The notes under the pieces were generated by a model. The model ran no database searches. It was not told where the DNA came from and saw nothing but the letters and a program-made list of their open reading frames with translations. From NCBI RefSeq assembly GCF_040436345.1, contig NC_133220.1:4268436-4332435 (forward strand): DNA of 64,000 nucleotides, read 5' to 3'. Positions within the stretch are counted from its first letter, which is position 1. The number at the start of each line of letters is the position of its first letter. The translations under genes and the position numbers were made by a program. Source of the stretch: Pagrus major. Lineage: Eukaryota; Chordata; Actinopteri; Spariformes; Sparidae. This document shows, piece after piece, positions 35,539-46,632 of the stretch.

Positions 35539-35785
35539 CACTCAGTGTCCAGTTTATTAGGTACAGCGAGCTGAAGCTGATGCAGTCTGATACAACAGTC
35601 GTGCAGTAAATCCTCCTTCATGAAGGTTTAATGTTCAGTTTGTTGTTCAAAGATTCGACTTCATGATCAGTTTGCAGGCTGCAGTTTGTGCAGCTGTTGA
35701 ACTGTTGTGTCTTATTCTGGCAGCTGTTTTTATTATTCTTATTTTAGTTTGAGCCGGGTGTCCCTAATAAACTGGACACTGAGTG
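35539..35785. mobile_element. MITE with 23-bp terminal inverted repeats, gene C copy
   Basis: Same ends as 8974-9220 (CACTCAGTGTCCAGTTTATT and its reverse complement), same position in the duplicated unit. Confidence 0.75.
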
Positions 35786-35917
35786 TTTACTGTTGGTGTC
35801 TGATATCTGAATTGTGGCTCTCAGAGTTCATGTATGTTTCTGTTGTTCACTGATGATGCACTTGTAGTGTTTCATGTCACTTCAGGCAGCGCTTCATCAT
35901 TTCTATATTAACGTTTG

Positions 35918-35923
35918 AATAAA
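35918..35923 (+). terminator. Candidate polyadenylation signal of gene C
   Basis: AATAAA in the conserved GTTTGAATAAAACATG context, matching 9353 and 12723. Confidence 0.4.
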
Positions 35924-36959
35924 ACATGAAAAATGTCAAAACTGTGTGTTGTGACTGTTTCTGATGTTTCTGTGTTCAAACTGTGATCAAAGAAATAAAA
36001 GTGATTTTAATTTATGGGTGTGATTCTGAGATGATCTGTGTTTTACAGCAGCTGTCAGGAAACCAAAGAGACAACAGAGCAGATAAATCCTCTTTAAAAC
36101 AAGGTTTCTAGAGACAGTTTACCTCACTGACAGCTTCATGAATGGAGATTACAGCTGAATGTAAAGAAATCCTCATGTCTGTGTAACGAGGCCTGAGTCT
36201 GTGAGGAGACAACATGATCCAGACCTGCTGACGGCTGTTTCTTCTCAGGACTTTGTCAGCAGGATTGAGAACAGGGACTTGATCTTCTGCTGCCGGAGGA
36301 AACAGCTGCTGATGAGGTCAAAGCATCTGAGAGAGAAACAGCTCCATGTTTTATTTACTCTCATTTATTTATTCTCACAGCTGGAGCGTTAACTGTTCAT
36401 GCACCTGCACCAGGTGTGTTGTTTCATCAGCAGCCATAGGAAGTGAAATCTGTCAGAGACGTTAGCGCCACCTGCTGCTGTTTGACTGAAGTGTTTTGAG
36501 CTCCTTCTGTTTGTGTGTCAGGTTGAATGATGACATGAATCTCAGGAGGACAAACACACTCAGTGAGGCTGTTTTACACTTTTATGGAGAACTGATTGTG
36601 ATGTGTGTTGTTGTGGCATCATTGCTGCTGCAGATGTGTGTGTCTGAGTGTGTGTTTGGTGTTTGTGCCTCACACAGCTCTCTTCTGGAGAAGAAGGGTG
36701 ATGTTAGCTGAAACACAGAACATGACGTCATGGTGGTGATGAAAATATGACAATAGCTATGATATCTACATTATTTCTTCTGGTGTGATCTTAAAACATC
36801 TTCAGGGTTTCAGAAAGGTATCGTGTGTTGAGTGTGTTAGATTGACATCACAAATGTCACCTGCAGATATTTGTGTCAGTCAAAAGTTGTCAGAACAATA
36901 AATACCTAAAATAAAGTACAGAAACCGGAAAAATCTACTCAAGCACAGTAACAAAGTAT

Positions 36960-37195
36960 TTGTACTTCGTTACTTCCCTCCTCTCAGTGGCCAACACCCA
37001 GACAAAATGCGATGGCAGCTGCAGGCCTGGTGATGGCGCTTTTATTCTGAAATATTAGTACCGGAAGTGCCTTAGCTTCAGGCTGAGGAGCAGAAACAGG
37101 TTGTGATGAACCAGTCAGGGTGTTGAGGAGTGTGTGAAGCTCCGTCATATAGAGACACCATCAGTGTGGTGAAGTCCTCAGAGGACATCACAACT
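36960..37195 (+). promoter_or_regulatory. Gene D promoter and 5' UTR region
   Basis: Nearly identical to 15755-15992. Contains ACCGGAAGTG, a close match to an ETS factor site, at 37060-37069. This site is kept in all three leader copies. No TATA box evident. The start site is not known. Confidence 0.5.
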
Positions 37196-37537
37196 ATGGA
37201 GCTTCTTCCTCTCGTGTGTCTCTGTCTGCTGAGCTGCTCTGGAGAAACGTCTGCTGCTGGAGACGGTAAGAAAACTGATCATCACTCACTGACAGTCTTT
37301 AATTCTCACTTTGTTTCATCTGAGCAGCGGAACAATGCGGAAACATGCGGGATGTTCATCAGCTGCTTCCTGCTTTAGTGCGTACAAGACACCTGCTCAG
37401 CGCGCTGTGACGTCACACACGTACCCTGATCATCAGCACACATCGATAGTATTGATTGGATCGATTACAGGAGAATCACAGCTGGATGATGCTGAGTTTT
37501 AATCTCGAAATGCTCTGTAATGATGTCGTCATCACTG

Positions 37538-37598
<61 letters not shown>

Positions 37599-40500
37599 CA
37601 GACACTAGTGGTTTCTGATTAACTTTTGTACTGGACTGAAACCTTCTGGATGTTGTTTTTCGGACTTTGGACTCGCTGAATAAACTAAAGTTGTTACTTT
37701 TTTTCGGGTCTTTGAAATCTTAATACATTTATATATTTGGTAAGACTCCATAAAATCTATCAAATCTTTAAAATAAACAATTATATATATAATTAAAAAT
37801 GGCAAATTCATGGTTAATTAAACTTTATTTAACAGTTATTTCACTGTTAACAAGCAGTAACATGTGTTATAAACGACTTATTAGCACTGCCCACAGTTGT
37901 CTCCTGCACTGTGGTCTGTTAGTCCCATTACTGCACAGCAAGCCATAATAATTATCTGATATTTGCATGTAAATTTAACTGAAACACCACAAACACAGCG
38001 GTCAGGTCGAGGTCAAGATATAGCCCAGCCCTGAAGAGCCCTCAGGAGGTTGAGGGGGTCGTCCAGAAATTGGAAGGTAGCTGGTTCGATGTCCTGGATC
38101 CTGCTGCTGCCGAAGTATCCTTGAGCAAGATACTGAGCCCCAAATTGCTCCTAATGAGCAGGTGGCACCTTGCATGGCAGCCTCTGCCATCAGTGTATGA
38201 ATGTGACAAGTAGCGGTCAGTAGACTGGAAGAAGGGCTGCAGAAATGCAAATCCATTTACTATTTACTCTAGTTAGGGTGCTAAGCCTCTCAGAGCCGTT
38301 AGCTTAGCTGAAGACTTTCAGATTTCTCCAATGATAAATCTGAGAAACATCAGTGAACATGTTTCTGTTGAAACAGAATTCCTCTGCCATGTGAAGCTTT
38401 AATTTGATGTCCTTAGAAAGTACAGTGAACACATTTGAATTACAAAGTTAAAAAAAACAACTGTTGCAGCTGTGGAACAGGACAGTTTGGTGGTTGTGTC
38501 TTTGAATCCAGTTTGATAAATCTAGATCTGAAATGAATAGAACTGCAACTTCTCCTGGTGTTATGAAGTGTTTCTACAGCTCAATAGAAATCAAACAATC
38601 TCAAAGGCTCGATAACAAAAAGGGTTTAATCTCATTAACTATAAGCTTTAAATACACCTAAAAATATGTCAGTACAAGCACGACACAACTAGAACTATTA
38701 TAGAGGAAACAGGTGTGTGAGTTATTGTTGTGGTGTGTAAAGTTGTTATCTGAGTTTGTTTCCTGGTGACTCTGCATGTTAACATACTGAGTAACACATG
38801 TTTTTATCTTCCAGGTGTCAGAGTGGTCGTGGAAGAAGGCAGTGATGCTGTTTTACCCTGTTCGCTCAGACCCAAGGGGGACATCACAAGACAGACCTTT
38901 GTCTGGAGGAAAGATGAAAGACGGCAGGAGGTGTTCTATTATAATTCAGGCATCTTCATAAGTCAAGATCAGCAGTTCAGAGGTCGAGTCTCACATTTTG
39001 AAGATCAACTGACAAGCGGCAACGCCTCCATAAAGATCAATAATACGAAGGTGGCAGACAGCGGGAACTACAGCTGCATTTTTCTAAATCTTCAGCCGAG
39101 ACAAACATTCTACATTGAGCTTGTTGTTGTTGGTGAGTGCTTTCATTAAACAGTTAAAGATGTCCGCTCATTTACTGCTGGGACTGGTTGAAGAGTCCCA
39201 GATGGACTTTTGTTAAGTGGTCAGAATACACATCTCATCTCAGACGGTATCTGGTCTCATATCACGACAGCTATGTATATCGTATATATTGCTCAGCCCT
39301 AGAAATATTGGACCATCCTTTACGAAAGGAAAGGAGATAATGCCGTCCCACACGTCCTTGCAGCAGAAACATTTAAAGCAGCGCAACATTCATTCACCAT
39401 CACATGATGCCTTGTAGCTTATTATAAGTGCAGGCGGTGTCTCTTTAGTGCTGCAGTTGTCTTTTCCTAAGTCCTTATGAATTCTCCTTCACATCTTTCC
39501 TTCACCTCATGATTCTTTTTTCACCAAAGTCAAGCAAAAGTATTTAGAAAAAGACCGGATGTAATTTTTTGTGACTATTTGACTGCAGCCTATGTACTGA
39601 AACAGTTCTTCACAGGACTGAAACAAGCTTTGGAGCTTCAGCATCATCCACCCATCTCTTGGTGCTTTGAATTGTATTGTGAGTGCAGATACTGAGAGAT
39701 GTTTCTGATATTTAGTCTACCCTCATTGACTTTAGACACTAAAATAACAGTTTAAGAATAAATTAAAACACAACAGTGAAACGTTTCTCTCTTCAACTAT
39801 TTTCATGATTAAGTTTTCATTGAGGCAGCATTATTAAAATATTTGTCACTAACATAATTATGACTCAATGTGTGTGCATACCTTTGAAAAGACAAAGATA
39901 TTTTGTCACAATTTTTACTATAGCTCAATTAGCAGAAATTCACAGTAAATGTGTGTCTGCCATGACAGGAGTCAGAATCCGCCTCAAACTGGAAGAAGTT
40001 ATAAAGGTGCTATAATTGTCCTTTGTAATCTAATATTCACACTGTTGACAGGTGTGGCTCCAAAGCCGTTTGTCACAGTACTTGATCAAACAAAGGACAG
40101 GGTCCTGCTGCAGTGTGAAGCTCAGTATAGTACAGTTTAACATGTTCACTGTATTTGTGTGTCTGCCTCAAACTGGAAACAGTTTAAAATGTTTGAAATA
40201 TCGTCCCATAAAATGATGCTGGAGGCTTTTATTGTGTTTTTCTCTTCACACTGTAAACTGGATACAAGCAGAGTGTGGATGAACAAAATCCCAATATTAC
40301 ATTAATAATGCTGAAACTGTCTCTTTATGATCTATTGTTTATAATGTGTTCACAGGTGCAGCTCCAAGGCCATTTATCATTACACTTGATCAGACAAAGG
40401 ACTGGGCGCTGCTGCAGTGTGAAGCTCATGGTGATCCACCTCCTACAGTAGAGTGGAAGGACAGTGATAACAACACTCTTGATGCTGAGGAGCGACAGGT

Positions 40501-40636
40501 CTCAGAAAGAGAAGGTCGTTCATACATCACTGTCAAGACTATTGTGACCAAGACCGACAAGTATCGCTGTCTAGCTACACAGGAGGAAATCAGCCATCAG
40601 ATTGCTGCTGAGACCTATGTGTATATCCAAAGTTAG
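37196..40636 (+). CDS. B7/butyrophilin-like Ig protein, gene D (no membrane exon; possibly secreted)
   Basis: Predicted exons: 37196-37265 (signal peptide, same as gene C), 38815-39132 (V-set; VLPCSLR, FVWRKDE, NYSCIF) and 40356-40636 (C-type Ig; LLQCEAHG, VEWKDSD, YRCLATQ). The sum is 669 nt, 222 codons plus stop. At the end of the C exon the splice donor is altered: other copies read CAAG|GTGAGA, this one CAAA|GTTAGA, and reading through meets TAG at 40634-40636 one codon later. No transmembrane exon was found downstream, only a tail-like remnant near 41738. The product, if made, would be a soluble V-C protein. No linker exon seen. It may also be a decaying gene, or splice to an exon I missed. 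Confidence 0.6.
37540..37595 (+). repeat. (TG)n microsatellite
   Basis: About 27 uninterrupted TG units in the first intron of gene D. Confidence 0.9.
38030..38230 (+). mobile_element. tRNA-derived SINE in the gene D first intron
   Basis: B-box-like GGTTCGATGTCC near 38082, then the fish SINE body TCCTTGAGCAAGATACTGAG and CCCCAAATTGCTCC. The preceding LINE-free sequence corresponds to the LINE site in gene C. Confidence 0.6.
38815..39132 (+). CDS. Gene D V-set exon
   Basis: 106-codon phase 1-1 exon, acceptor TTATCTTCCAG, donor GTGAGT, with Cys, Trp and D-S-G-N-Y-S-C hallmarks. Differs from the gene C V exons mainly at residue-changing sites. Confidence 0.85.
40052..40123 (+). pseudogene. 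Truncated C-type Ig exon
   Basis: After an ACTGTTGACAG acceptor the sequence reads as the first 24 codons of a C exon (APKPFVTVLDQTKD, LLQCEA), then switches mid-exon to intron sequence that elsewhere precedes a C exon (TATAGTACAGTTTAACATG). A stop follows at 40138. A recombination between two C-exon units explains it. Confidence 0.75.
40356..40636 (+). CDS. Gene D C-type Ig exon with terminal stop
   Basis: Full C domain with Cys-Trp-Cys core. The exon continues through the weakened donor position to TAG at 40634. Upstream intron is nearly the same as before 3540 and 31003. Confidence 0.75.
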
Positions 40637-41923
40637 ATTCTTTCTAGTTGTGATTTAATATGTAAATAATTTCAAATGTTTTAAAGTGAGTGAAAAATTC
40701 CTTTATAGAAATGTTGACGTTGGTTCATCAATCACCAGAGATTAGAGAGAGAATTAGACGAGTGCTGATAAATAACAGAACAAACTTGATGGTTAATTTT
40801 AAAATCAGTCTGAACTGTCACACACACACACACACAACACACACACGTTGATGGTTGGTTCACTGGGTGTTTGTGTTGAATAAACAAGTTTTCAGGATTA
40901 AATAGAGACAGAAAATAACTTTGTGTTCAGTCTGAATTCACCTTTTAGAAGCATGAACATCATTAATTATTGTCTTTGATGTACAACTTGTATTAATTAT
41001 TAACACTATATGTGCTGTATGTGATGCAGTTAGATTCCCAGTGTTACACTCACTCTCTTTACAGTAAATATGTTTCAGAGGAAACATCTGAGGACAGTTA
41101 TGAAGCTCATTGAGAAGTTTTATGCATCATGAATCTCATAGTATCAAACTGCAACATACACAAATCTTTATTTTACCGTAAAGAACAAATACTGAAAGGT
41201 CAGCACTTATCCAAGTCCTTTTTTATACTCAGCCTAGTTATATGTATGTATGTATGTACAGGATGTAGTCTCACACACAGCTGAGCTTGTTGTTCACCAC
41301 ATAATAACTACGAGGTGTAACTGTTGAGTCACTGACTGAACCAACTGACAGAACTGGATCAGTACAGAACCACAGAATATGAGCTGCTGAGTGAGTAGAA
41401 GAGGAAACAGAAGATAATGTGACATGACACTGATCTGAAATGATGAGTTATGATGAGTGATAATAACAACATGAGTCATTAAATATCATCACAGATTTTA
41501 ACTCACTCTGAGACTAAATCACTTTTAGTACTGTTGAGTTATGTTTTGTAAGATTATATAATATTGCTAGAATTATTAAAGTTATTGTAATTAATGTCAC
41601 ACTAACACTGGTTATGTCTGTTGTTGTTATTCTGATATATTATAATAAAACACATTCCTGCATCTAGAAAGACGAAAACGGAACAACACCTGCTGAACCT
41701 TTACACAGTAGTAGTGTATGTGTGCAGTTCTTTCTGCCGACAAGAAGAAGAGCGGTGAAGTAGAACTAAACCAAACTGACCCAGATTCAACAACACCATA
41801 TATAAATGTATTAAGATTTCAAAGACCCGAAAAAAAGTAACAACTTTAGTTTATTCAGCGAGTCCAAAGTCCGAAAAACAACATCCAGAAGGTTTCAGTC
41901 CAGTACAAAATGTGTGTGTGTAT
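40637..41923 (+). other. Gene D 3' region
   Basis: 40640-41165 is related to the intron after the C exon in genes A and C. An AATAAA lies near 40878. At about 41738-41800 a remnant of the tail exon (ACAAGAAGAAGAGCGG, GACCCAGATTCAACAACACC) survives without a transmembrane exon. CA and GTAT microsatellites at 40820-40848 and 41239-41256. Confidence 0.5.
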
Positions 41924-41973
41924 ATATATATATATACATACACACACACACACACACATACATACATACATAT
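41920..41973. repeat. Compound TG/TA/CA microsatellite
   Basis: TGTGTGTGTG then TATATATATATA then CACACACACACA and CATA units, roughly self-complementary. It sits at the junction between the receptor cluster and the TRIM block. Confidence 0.8.
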
Positions 41974-43244
41974 TTTCTGGGCCCAGTTGGCTCCATGTTG
42001 GTGTTGGTGACGTGTGTTGATGAGACGATGTAGTTCACTGAGCGCTTCAACACAAAACCACATGAGATTTTACTTTATTAATAACAAACTGCGATTTTAA
42101 TGACTTGAAAAAACATCTTTTTAATTGACAAATATCATCTGTGTGGTTCATGACACAGTTCAAGCGGGATTAAAGGTGTATTTTACTCTTGCTATTGACC
42201 ACAGAAGAAGAAGAAGAAGAAGAAGAAGGAGAAGAAGAAGAAGGAAAATAAGAAGAGTAAAAACGGTACAAACGGCCTCATATAAAACATTTAACTGAAA
42301 CGTATCTTATATAATAGAATAATAATTACTTTTATGATAATTAATATAACGTCGTCGTCTAATATTCACAGGATAACGTCTTTATTAAATCGTGTTGTGA
42401 CACAGTCCGGTTTGTAGCCGCCAATACAACCAAAAGAGCAGAAGAAGAAAAATCAGCAGAAGAAGAAGAAGAAGAAGAAGAAGAAGAAGAAGAAGAAGAA
42501 GAAGAAAGTAGCCTGAACAACAACAACACGATCATATTCACCTTCACCAGACTAAAAACGTCTTCTGAGTGAGTTCATCAATAACAGAGAGAAGTTGAAA
42601 ACTCCACATCTGCTGCGGACGCTCACACTGGAGGTCAGTGACGGAGCAGTTAGTGACGGAGCAGTTAGCTGCGTCACGGTAACGCTCCCGCCGCCATGTT
42701 GGACTGGACACAAATCAAAGTAAACGGGGGAGCTGCGTCTTTCTGGATAAAAAGTACTGTAACGTTTACATTCCTCAAACTACTCCAACGAGCTGGTTTC
42801 ATACTGAAGGAGGTGAAATGTACGTGGAGTAGAGACAAGTGTTGTTTTACTATAATCTCGGTAGTAGACGAGAGGAGTGAACATGGTGGAAAGTCACTGT
42901 CAGAGGGAAATAGTGGAAACTGGTTTGTTTATTGATGTTTTCTTCCTACTTGTTTTTAATGTCTTTAAAATGCTAATTTATGGTCTTTTAGTGTAATGTT
43001 ATGCCCCTGTAAAGCACTTTGAGTTGTCTAAATGTGTTATACAAATAAACATTACAGCACCTTAAAGACAAAATAAGTTCTAGTGACAAAGTGGTGAAAT
43101 AACAGTATAACATGTTGGCATGATATGGTTTAAATTGGGGGAAAAGTGGAGAATATAAATAGTATGTGACCTAAAATGTATTATAGTATAAAGTGAAATT
43201 AACAGAACATGACTGACTGTACGTTCTGTCTGCTGTTGTTTCAG
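41971..43244 (+). promoter_or_regulatory. TRIM35-like locus 5' region
   Basis: Contains the single left arm of the inverted repeat (41971-42078), two GAA tracts (42204-42243, 42442-42507), direct repeats of GTGACGGAGCAGTTA, and a YY1-like GCCGCCATGTTGG at 42691. A 79-80 codon open frame starting MLDWTQIKVNGG is present here (42696-42935) and at 14651. It may be a 5' exon or upstream frame, with no known domain. The 3' end is an intron ending in TTGTTTCAG at 43244. Confidence 0.4.
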
Positions 43245-44350
43245 CCTCACACGGAGACAAAATGGCCTCCAGATTAGAGGAGGACCTCTGCTGTCCCGTC
43301 TGTCACGACATCTTTAAGCATCCTGTTGTTCTGTCATGTACTCACAGCTTCTGTAAAGACTGTCTGAAGAACTGGTGGAGAGAGAAACAAGTTAAAGGTT
43401 TTTGAAGAAGTTAAGGTGGAGTTTGAACAACACATTCAGCACCAGGCCCGACGCACAGAGAGAGTCAGATCAAGGAGCAGTTTAAGAAGCTTCACCAGTT
43501 CCTTGTTAATGAAGAGGAGGCCAGGATGGCTGCACTGAGGGAGGAAGAGGAGCAGAAGAGTCAGACGATGAAGGAGAAGATGAAGGCTCTGAGCAGAGAC
43601 ATAGCAGCTCTTTCAGACACAGTCAGAGCCACAGAGGAGGAGCTGAGGGCTGAAGACGTCTCATTCCTGCACAACTACAAGGCTGCAGTGAAGAGAGTCC
43701 AGCAGCGCCCCCTGCTGGAGGATCCACAGCTGGTCTCAGGAGCTCTGATGGACGTGGCCAAACACCTGGGCAACCTGAGCTTCAACATCTGGAACAAGAT
43801 GAAGGAGACTGTCTCCTACACTCCTGTGGTTCTGGACCCAAACTCTGCTCATCCAGAACTCCTCCTGTCTGAAGATCTGACCAGTTTGAAAAAAGTAGAG
43901 AAACAGCAGCTTCCTGATAATCCAGAGAGGTTTGACTCTTCCTTTTATGTCGTGGGCTCTGAGGGCTTTAACTCAGGGACTCACAGCTGGGATGTCGAGG
44001 TTGGAGACGGTCATTGCTGGTCACTGGGTGTGTTAGCCAAGTCTGTCCAGAGGAAGGGAGTAGTAAAGTCGGGATTATGGGTACTGATGTTCCATAATGG
44101 TAAATACATGGCACGGTCACGACCAGGTCACCTCACGCATGTCTCAGTGGAAAACCTCCGGAGGGTCAGAGTGGAGCTGGACTGGGACAGAGGACAGTTG
44201 TCGTTCTCTGATCCTGACACTTACACACACCTACACACCTTTAGACACACTTTTACTGAGAGGATGTTTCCCTTCATTATCGCTGAGGGCGAAGTGAAGA
44301 TATTACCATGTGAGATCCGTGTGACAGTGGAACAGAGCAGTAACAGATGA
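43245..44350 (+). pseudogene. TRIM35-like (RING/B-box/coiled-coil/PRY-SPRY) gene with internal deletion
   Basis: The exon starts after TTGTTTCAG at 43244. The ATG at 43262 opens a RING finger (CPVC, then CTHSFCKDC and WWREKQ) but the frame ends at TGA 43403 before the last RING cysteines. Fish TRIM35-like proteins would continue with the rest of the RING, a B-box and coiled coil. Here the sequence joins directly to coiled-coil code ([14 protein letters not shown]), with a further frame change near 43465. From 43526 to 44350 a 274-codon frame is intact: coiled coil (residues about 1-90), PRY (98-150) and SPRY (150-270, with [25 protein letters not shown]). A truncated PRY-SPRY protein could still be made from an internal Met. 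It is otherwise a pseudogene. Confidence 0.7.
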
Positions 44351-45960
44351 ATATATATCCAACAACCAGGCATCACAAATGCTACTGAGATTTGCTTCAG
44401 TTTAGTAAACACCATGGTTTCTCACAGAGCTTCAAACCACACACGATTCTTAAACATTTGCAAATTCTTCTTGTCCTGTTTGGATCTGTCTTTTCACATT
44501 TGGTCCGTCACAACAGTTAATGAATTATGTGATGATTGATGGGTTTTCTCCTCCTCCTCATCCCTTTCAGCTAAACAAAATTTGCCTGAGAGTCATCTCC
44601 TCCAAACAGTTGCTCTGGACACAAAACATTTCCCACAACTGTCTCTGTGACTTCAAAATTAACCAGTTTCTAAGTGGATCGTATCCATAGGCTGGGCGTA
44701 ATGCAGTGCTACAGGTATGATGTGTTTTTGTAAGCTAACCCAGAAGTTAGCATTACTCTGGGTCCCTCGACAAAAAGCCTTTGAGATTTTTCCATTGGAT
44801 GTTAAAAATAAGCTCTGTGGTTAACAAAAGTTTTTGATACTTACAGATGGACACCACTTTTTTGATCTTTGAAATGAAACACGATTGTCATAAGTAAAAA
44901 GCTAAAGTTCACGGTTGCTTGACTTCAGTGTCACCTACACAAAGCATCTTAATACACAACACTATACACGTTTTCTATAAACTCATCACTGTACAAACCT
45001 CTGTAGTCTCATTTAGACTCTTCTTAACAACTGGTGTTTTTAAGACATGTAAACACTTTATAGTTCAAGTGTTTGGTCTTTAGTGATGTATTTCATGCTC
45101 TGGAACAAACTGGAAATAACCACAGAACTTATTTCAGGCAAATACCCGAAAACCCACTCAAAAAAACCCAATGACTTTGAGGTGGGGGAAGAGGAAGTAC
45201 ACAAATCTTAACTCAATCGGGGTTTTAAGACTCATTTCTGTGGCTCTCTATTGACTCTAAATCTGCCCCCACTGGGAGCATGACTTGATATTTGCCATCT
45301 CAGGTGACCAGTGAAGTGACTCCGCCTGGTGGATTCCTCATCTATATGTGTCAGACACTGTTGTAGTGCCGGGCGTGTCACTTCACCAAAGATAAATATG
45401 TAATGAAAGGATATTTTTGTCATTGAAGCGATTCTGGTGACAGATCTCCAGCTGGTCATTTACATATGTTTTAGACATCTGGTCCGATATATCTGCATTG
45501 TTGTTCTACAAATATGTTTTATCTTTCATCTCATTTTCTTGACCGTTTTAACCGTGAGGGCTACGGGGATGTTACCGCTTAATCCCCCCCTTTCAGGGGG
45601 TTACTGGAGCCAATCCCAGTTTTCATATGGGCAGAGGCCAGGGTATATCACTAATTTCGGGGTTCAGTATCTTACTCAGGGGACCGGGGTTCGAACCAGT
45701 GACCTTGTGGTTGCTGGTCACCTGCTCTACCCACTGAGCTACAGCCGGTCTAGACAATCTACTTCCTGTTAACGACAGCATGAGCACGCCGAATGTTAAT
45801 GGCCATGAGATATGTGTTTTCAGGTGTGTTGTATGGACAGAGATAACTTCTGAAATGGTGCTAAAACGCTCGTCTGGGCAGAGATTTTTTTTCCAAACCC
45901 TGTTTATAAAAATGAGTCATGTACGTGTAGATTAGGCCTGAGACAGGTGAGAAGACCAAA
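44351..45960. other. Intergenic stretch between TRIM locus and c1qa
   Basis: No supported gene. Contains a SINE at 45590-45752 and, before it, unassigned sequence that may belong to the same or another repeat. TRIM-side 3' UTR is not defined. Confidence 0.4.
45590..45752 (-). mobile_element. tRNA-derived SINE, minus orientation
   Basis: Read on the minus strand it starts with GCTGTAGCTCAGTGGGTAGA (A-box region of a tRNA), then CTGGTTCGAACCCCGG (B box), then a body ending in TGGGATTGGCTCCAG. Too diverged and lacking a cloverleaf 3' half to be a tRNA gene. Confidence 0.75.
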
Positions 45961-45971
45961 CGAAAGCAAAC

Positions 45972-45977
45972 TTTATT
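45972..45977 (-). terminator. Candidate c1qa polyadenylation signal
   Basis: AATAAA on the minus strand about 450 nt after the c1qa stop. Other A/T-rich signals near 46180 are possible. Confidence 0.4.
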
Positions 45978-46422
45978 CAACAAGCTGAATTAACATATGA
46001 AACAGAAAGAAGGTGGGAGGAGACAACGACAGGAAGTACAACGCAAAACATGACACGAGGATAAAACCTTCAAAATAAAACAGGAAAAAAGATGACACCA
46101 ACACCCTGATCTTCTGTATACTTTTAAAATGTATGAAAACAGTTGAATGAAGCTGATGTATTGTTCACTGTGATGGATTTATTGTACAAAAATAACCAAA
46201 AATCTATTGGAAGTTTTTGGAGAATGCACATCAGTAAGTCAAAGTACACACTTTCTGTTGTTTATGGGCTAAAACATTCAAAAACACTGATATACGGTCC
46301 ATCCTGCTGATCTTTGTACTGTTACAGAAGACATATTTCATTTAATCGACCTTAAAATATCCTCAAAAAGTCTGTTGGGTTATGATGTCATTATGCAACA
46401 CTGATGTCATGGATCAGAGGCT

Positions 46423-46632
46423 TTAGGCGGTGGGGAAGATCAGGAAGCCGGTGAAGATGTGGCTGGTGCTGCTCTGGCTCGTGACGATGCTGTTGTACCT
46501 GGTTGCCTCCAGTGAGACCGTGTCTCCGACCTCCAGGTCCAGGACCGCCGAGCCGGAGGTGACCAGGAAACCTTCGGATGTGTCACACATCGTCATGTGA
46601 CCGTCGCTGCCCTTCATCAGCCTCAGACACAC
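46423..46632 (-). CDS. c1qa: c1qa exon 5 (end of C1q domain)
   Basis: Acceptor TTATTCCAG (minus), phase 0, 69 codons and TAA at 46423-46425. Holds VCLRLMKG, the CDTSEGF motif and the terminal FTGFLIFP strand. Confidence 0.85.
   Translation of the reverse strand: MCLRLMKGSDGHMTMCDTSEGFLVTSGSAVLDLEVGDTVSLEATRYNSIVTSQSSTSHIFTGFLIFPTA

Noticed and set aside
45650-45752. Possible tRNA gene on the minus strand
   Set aside because: A and B boxes are present but the sequence runs on into a SINE body and the acceptor stem does not close.
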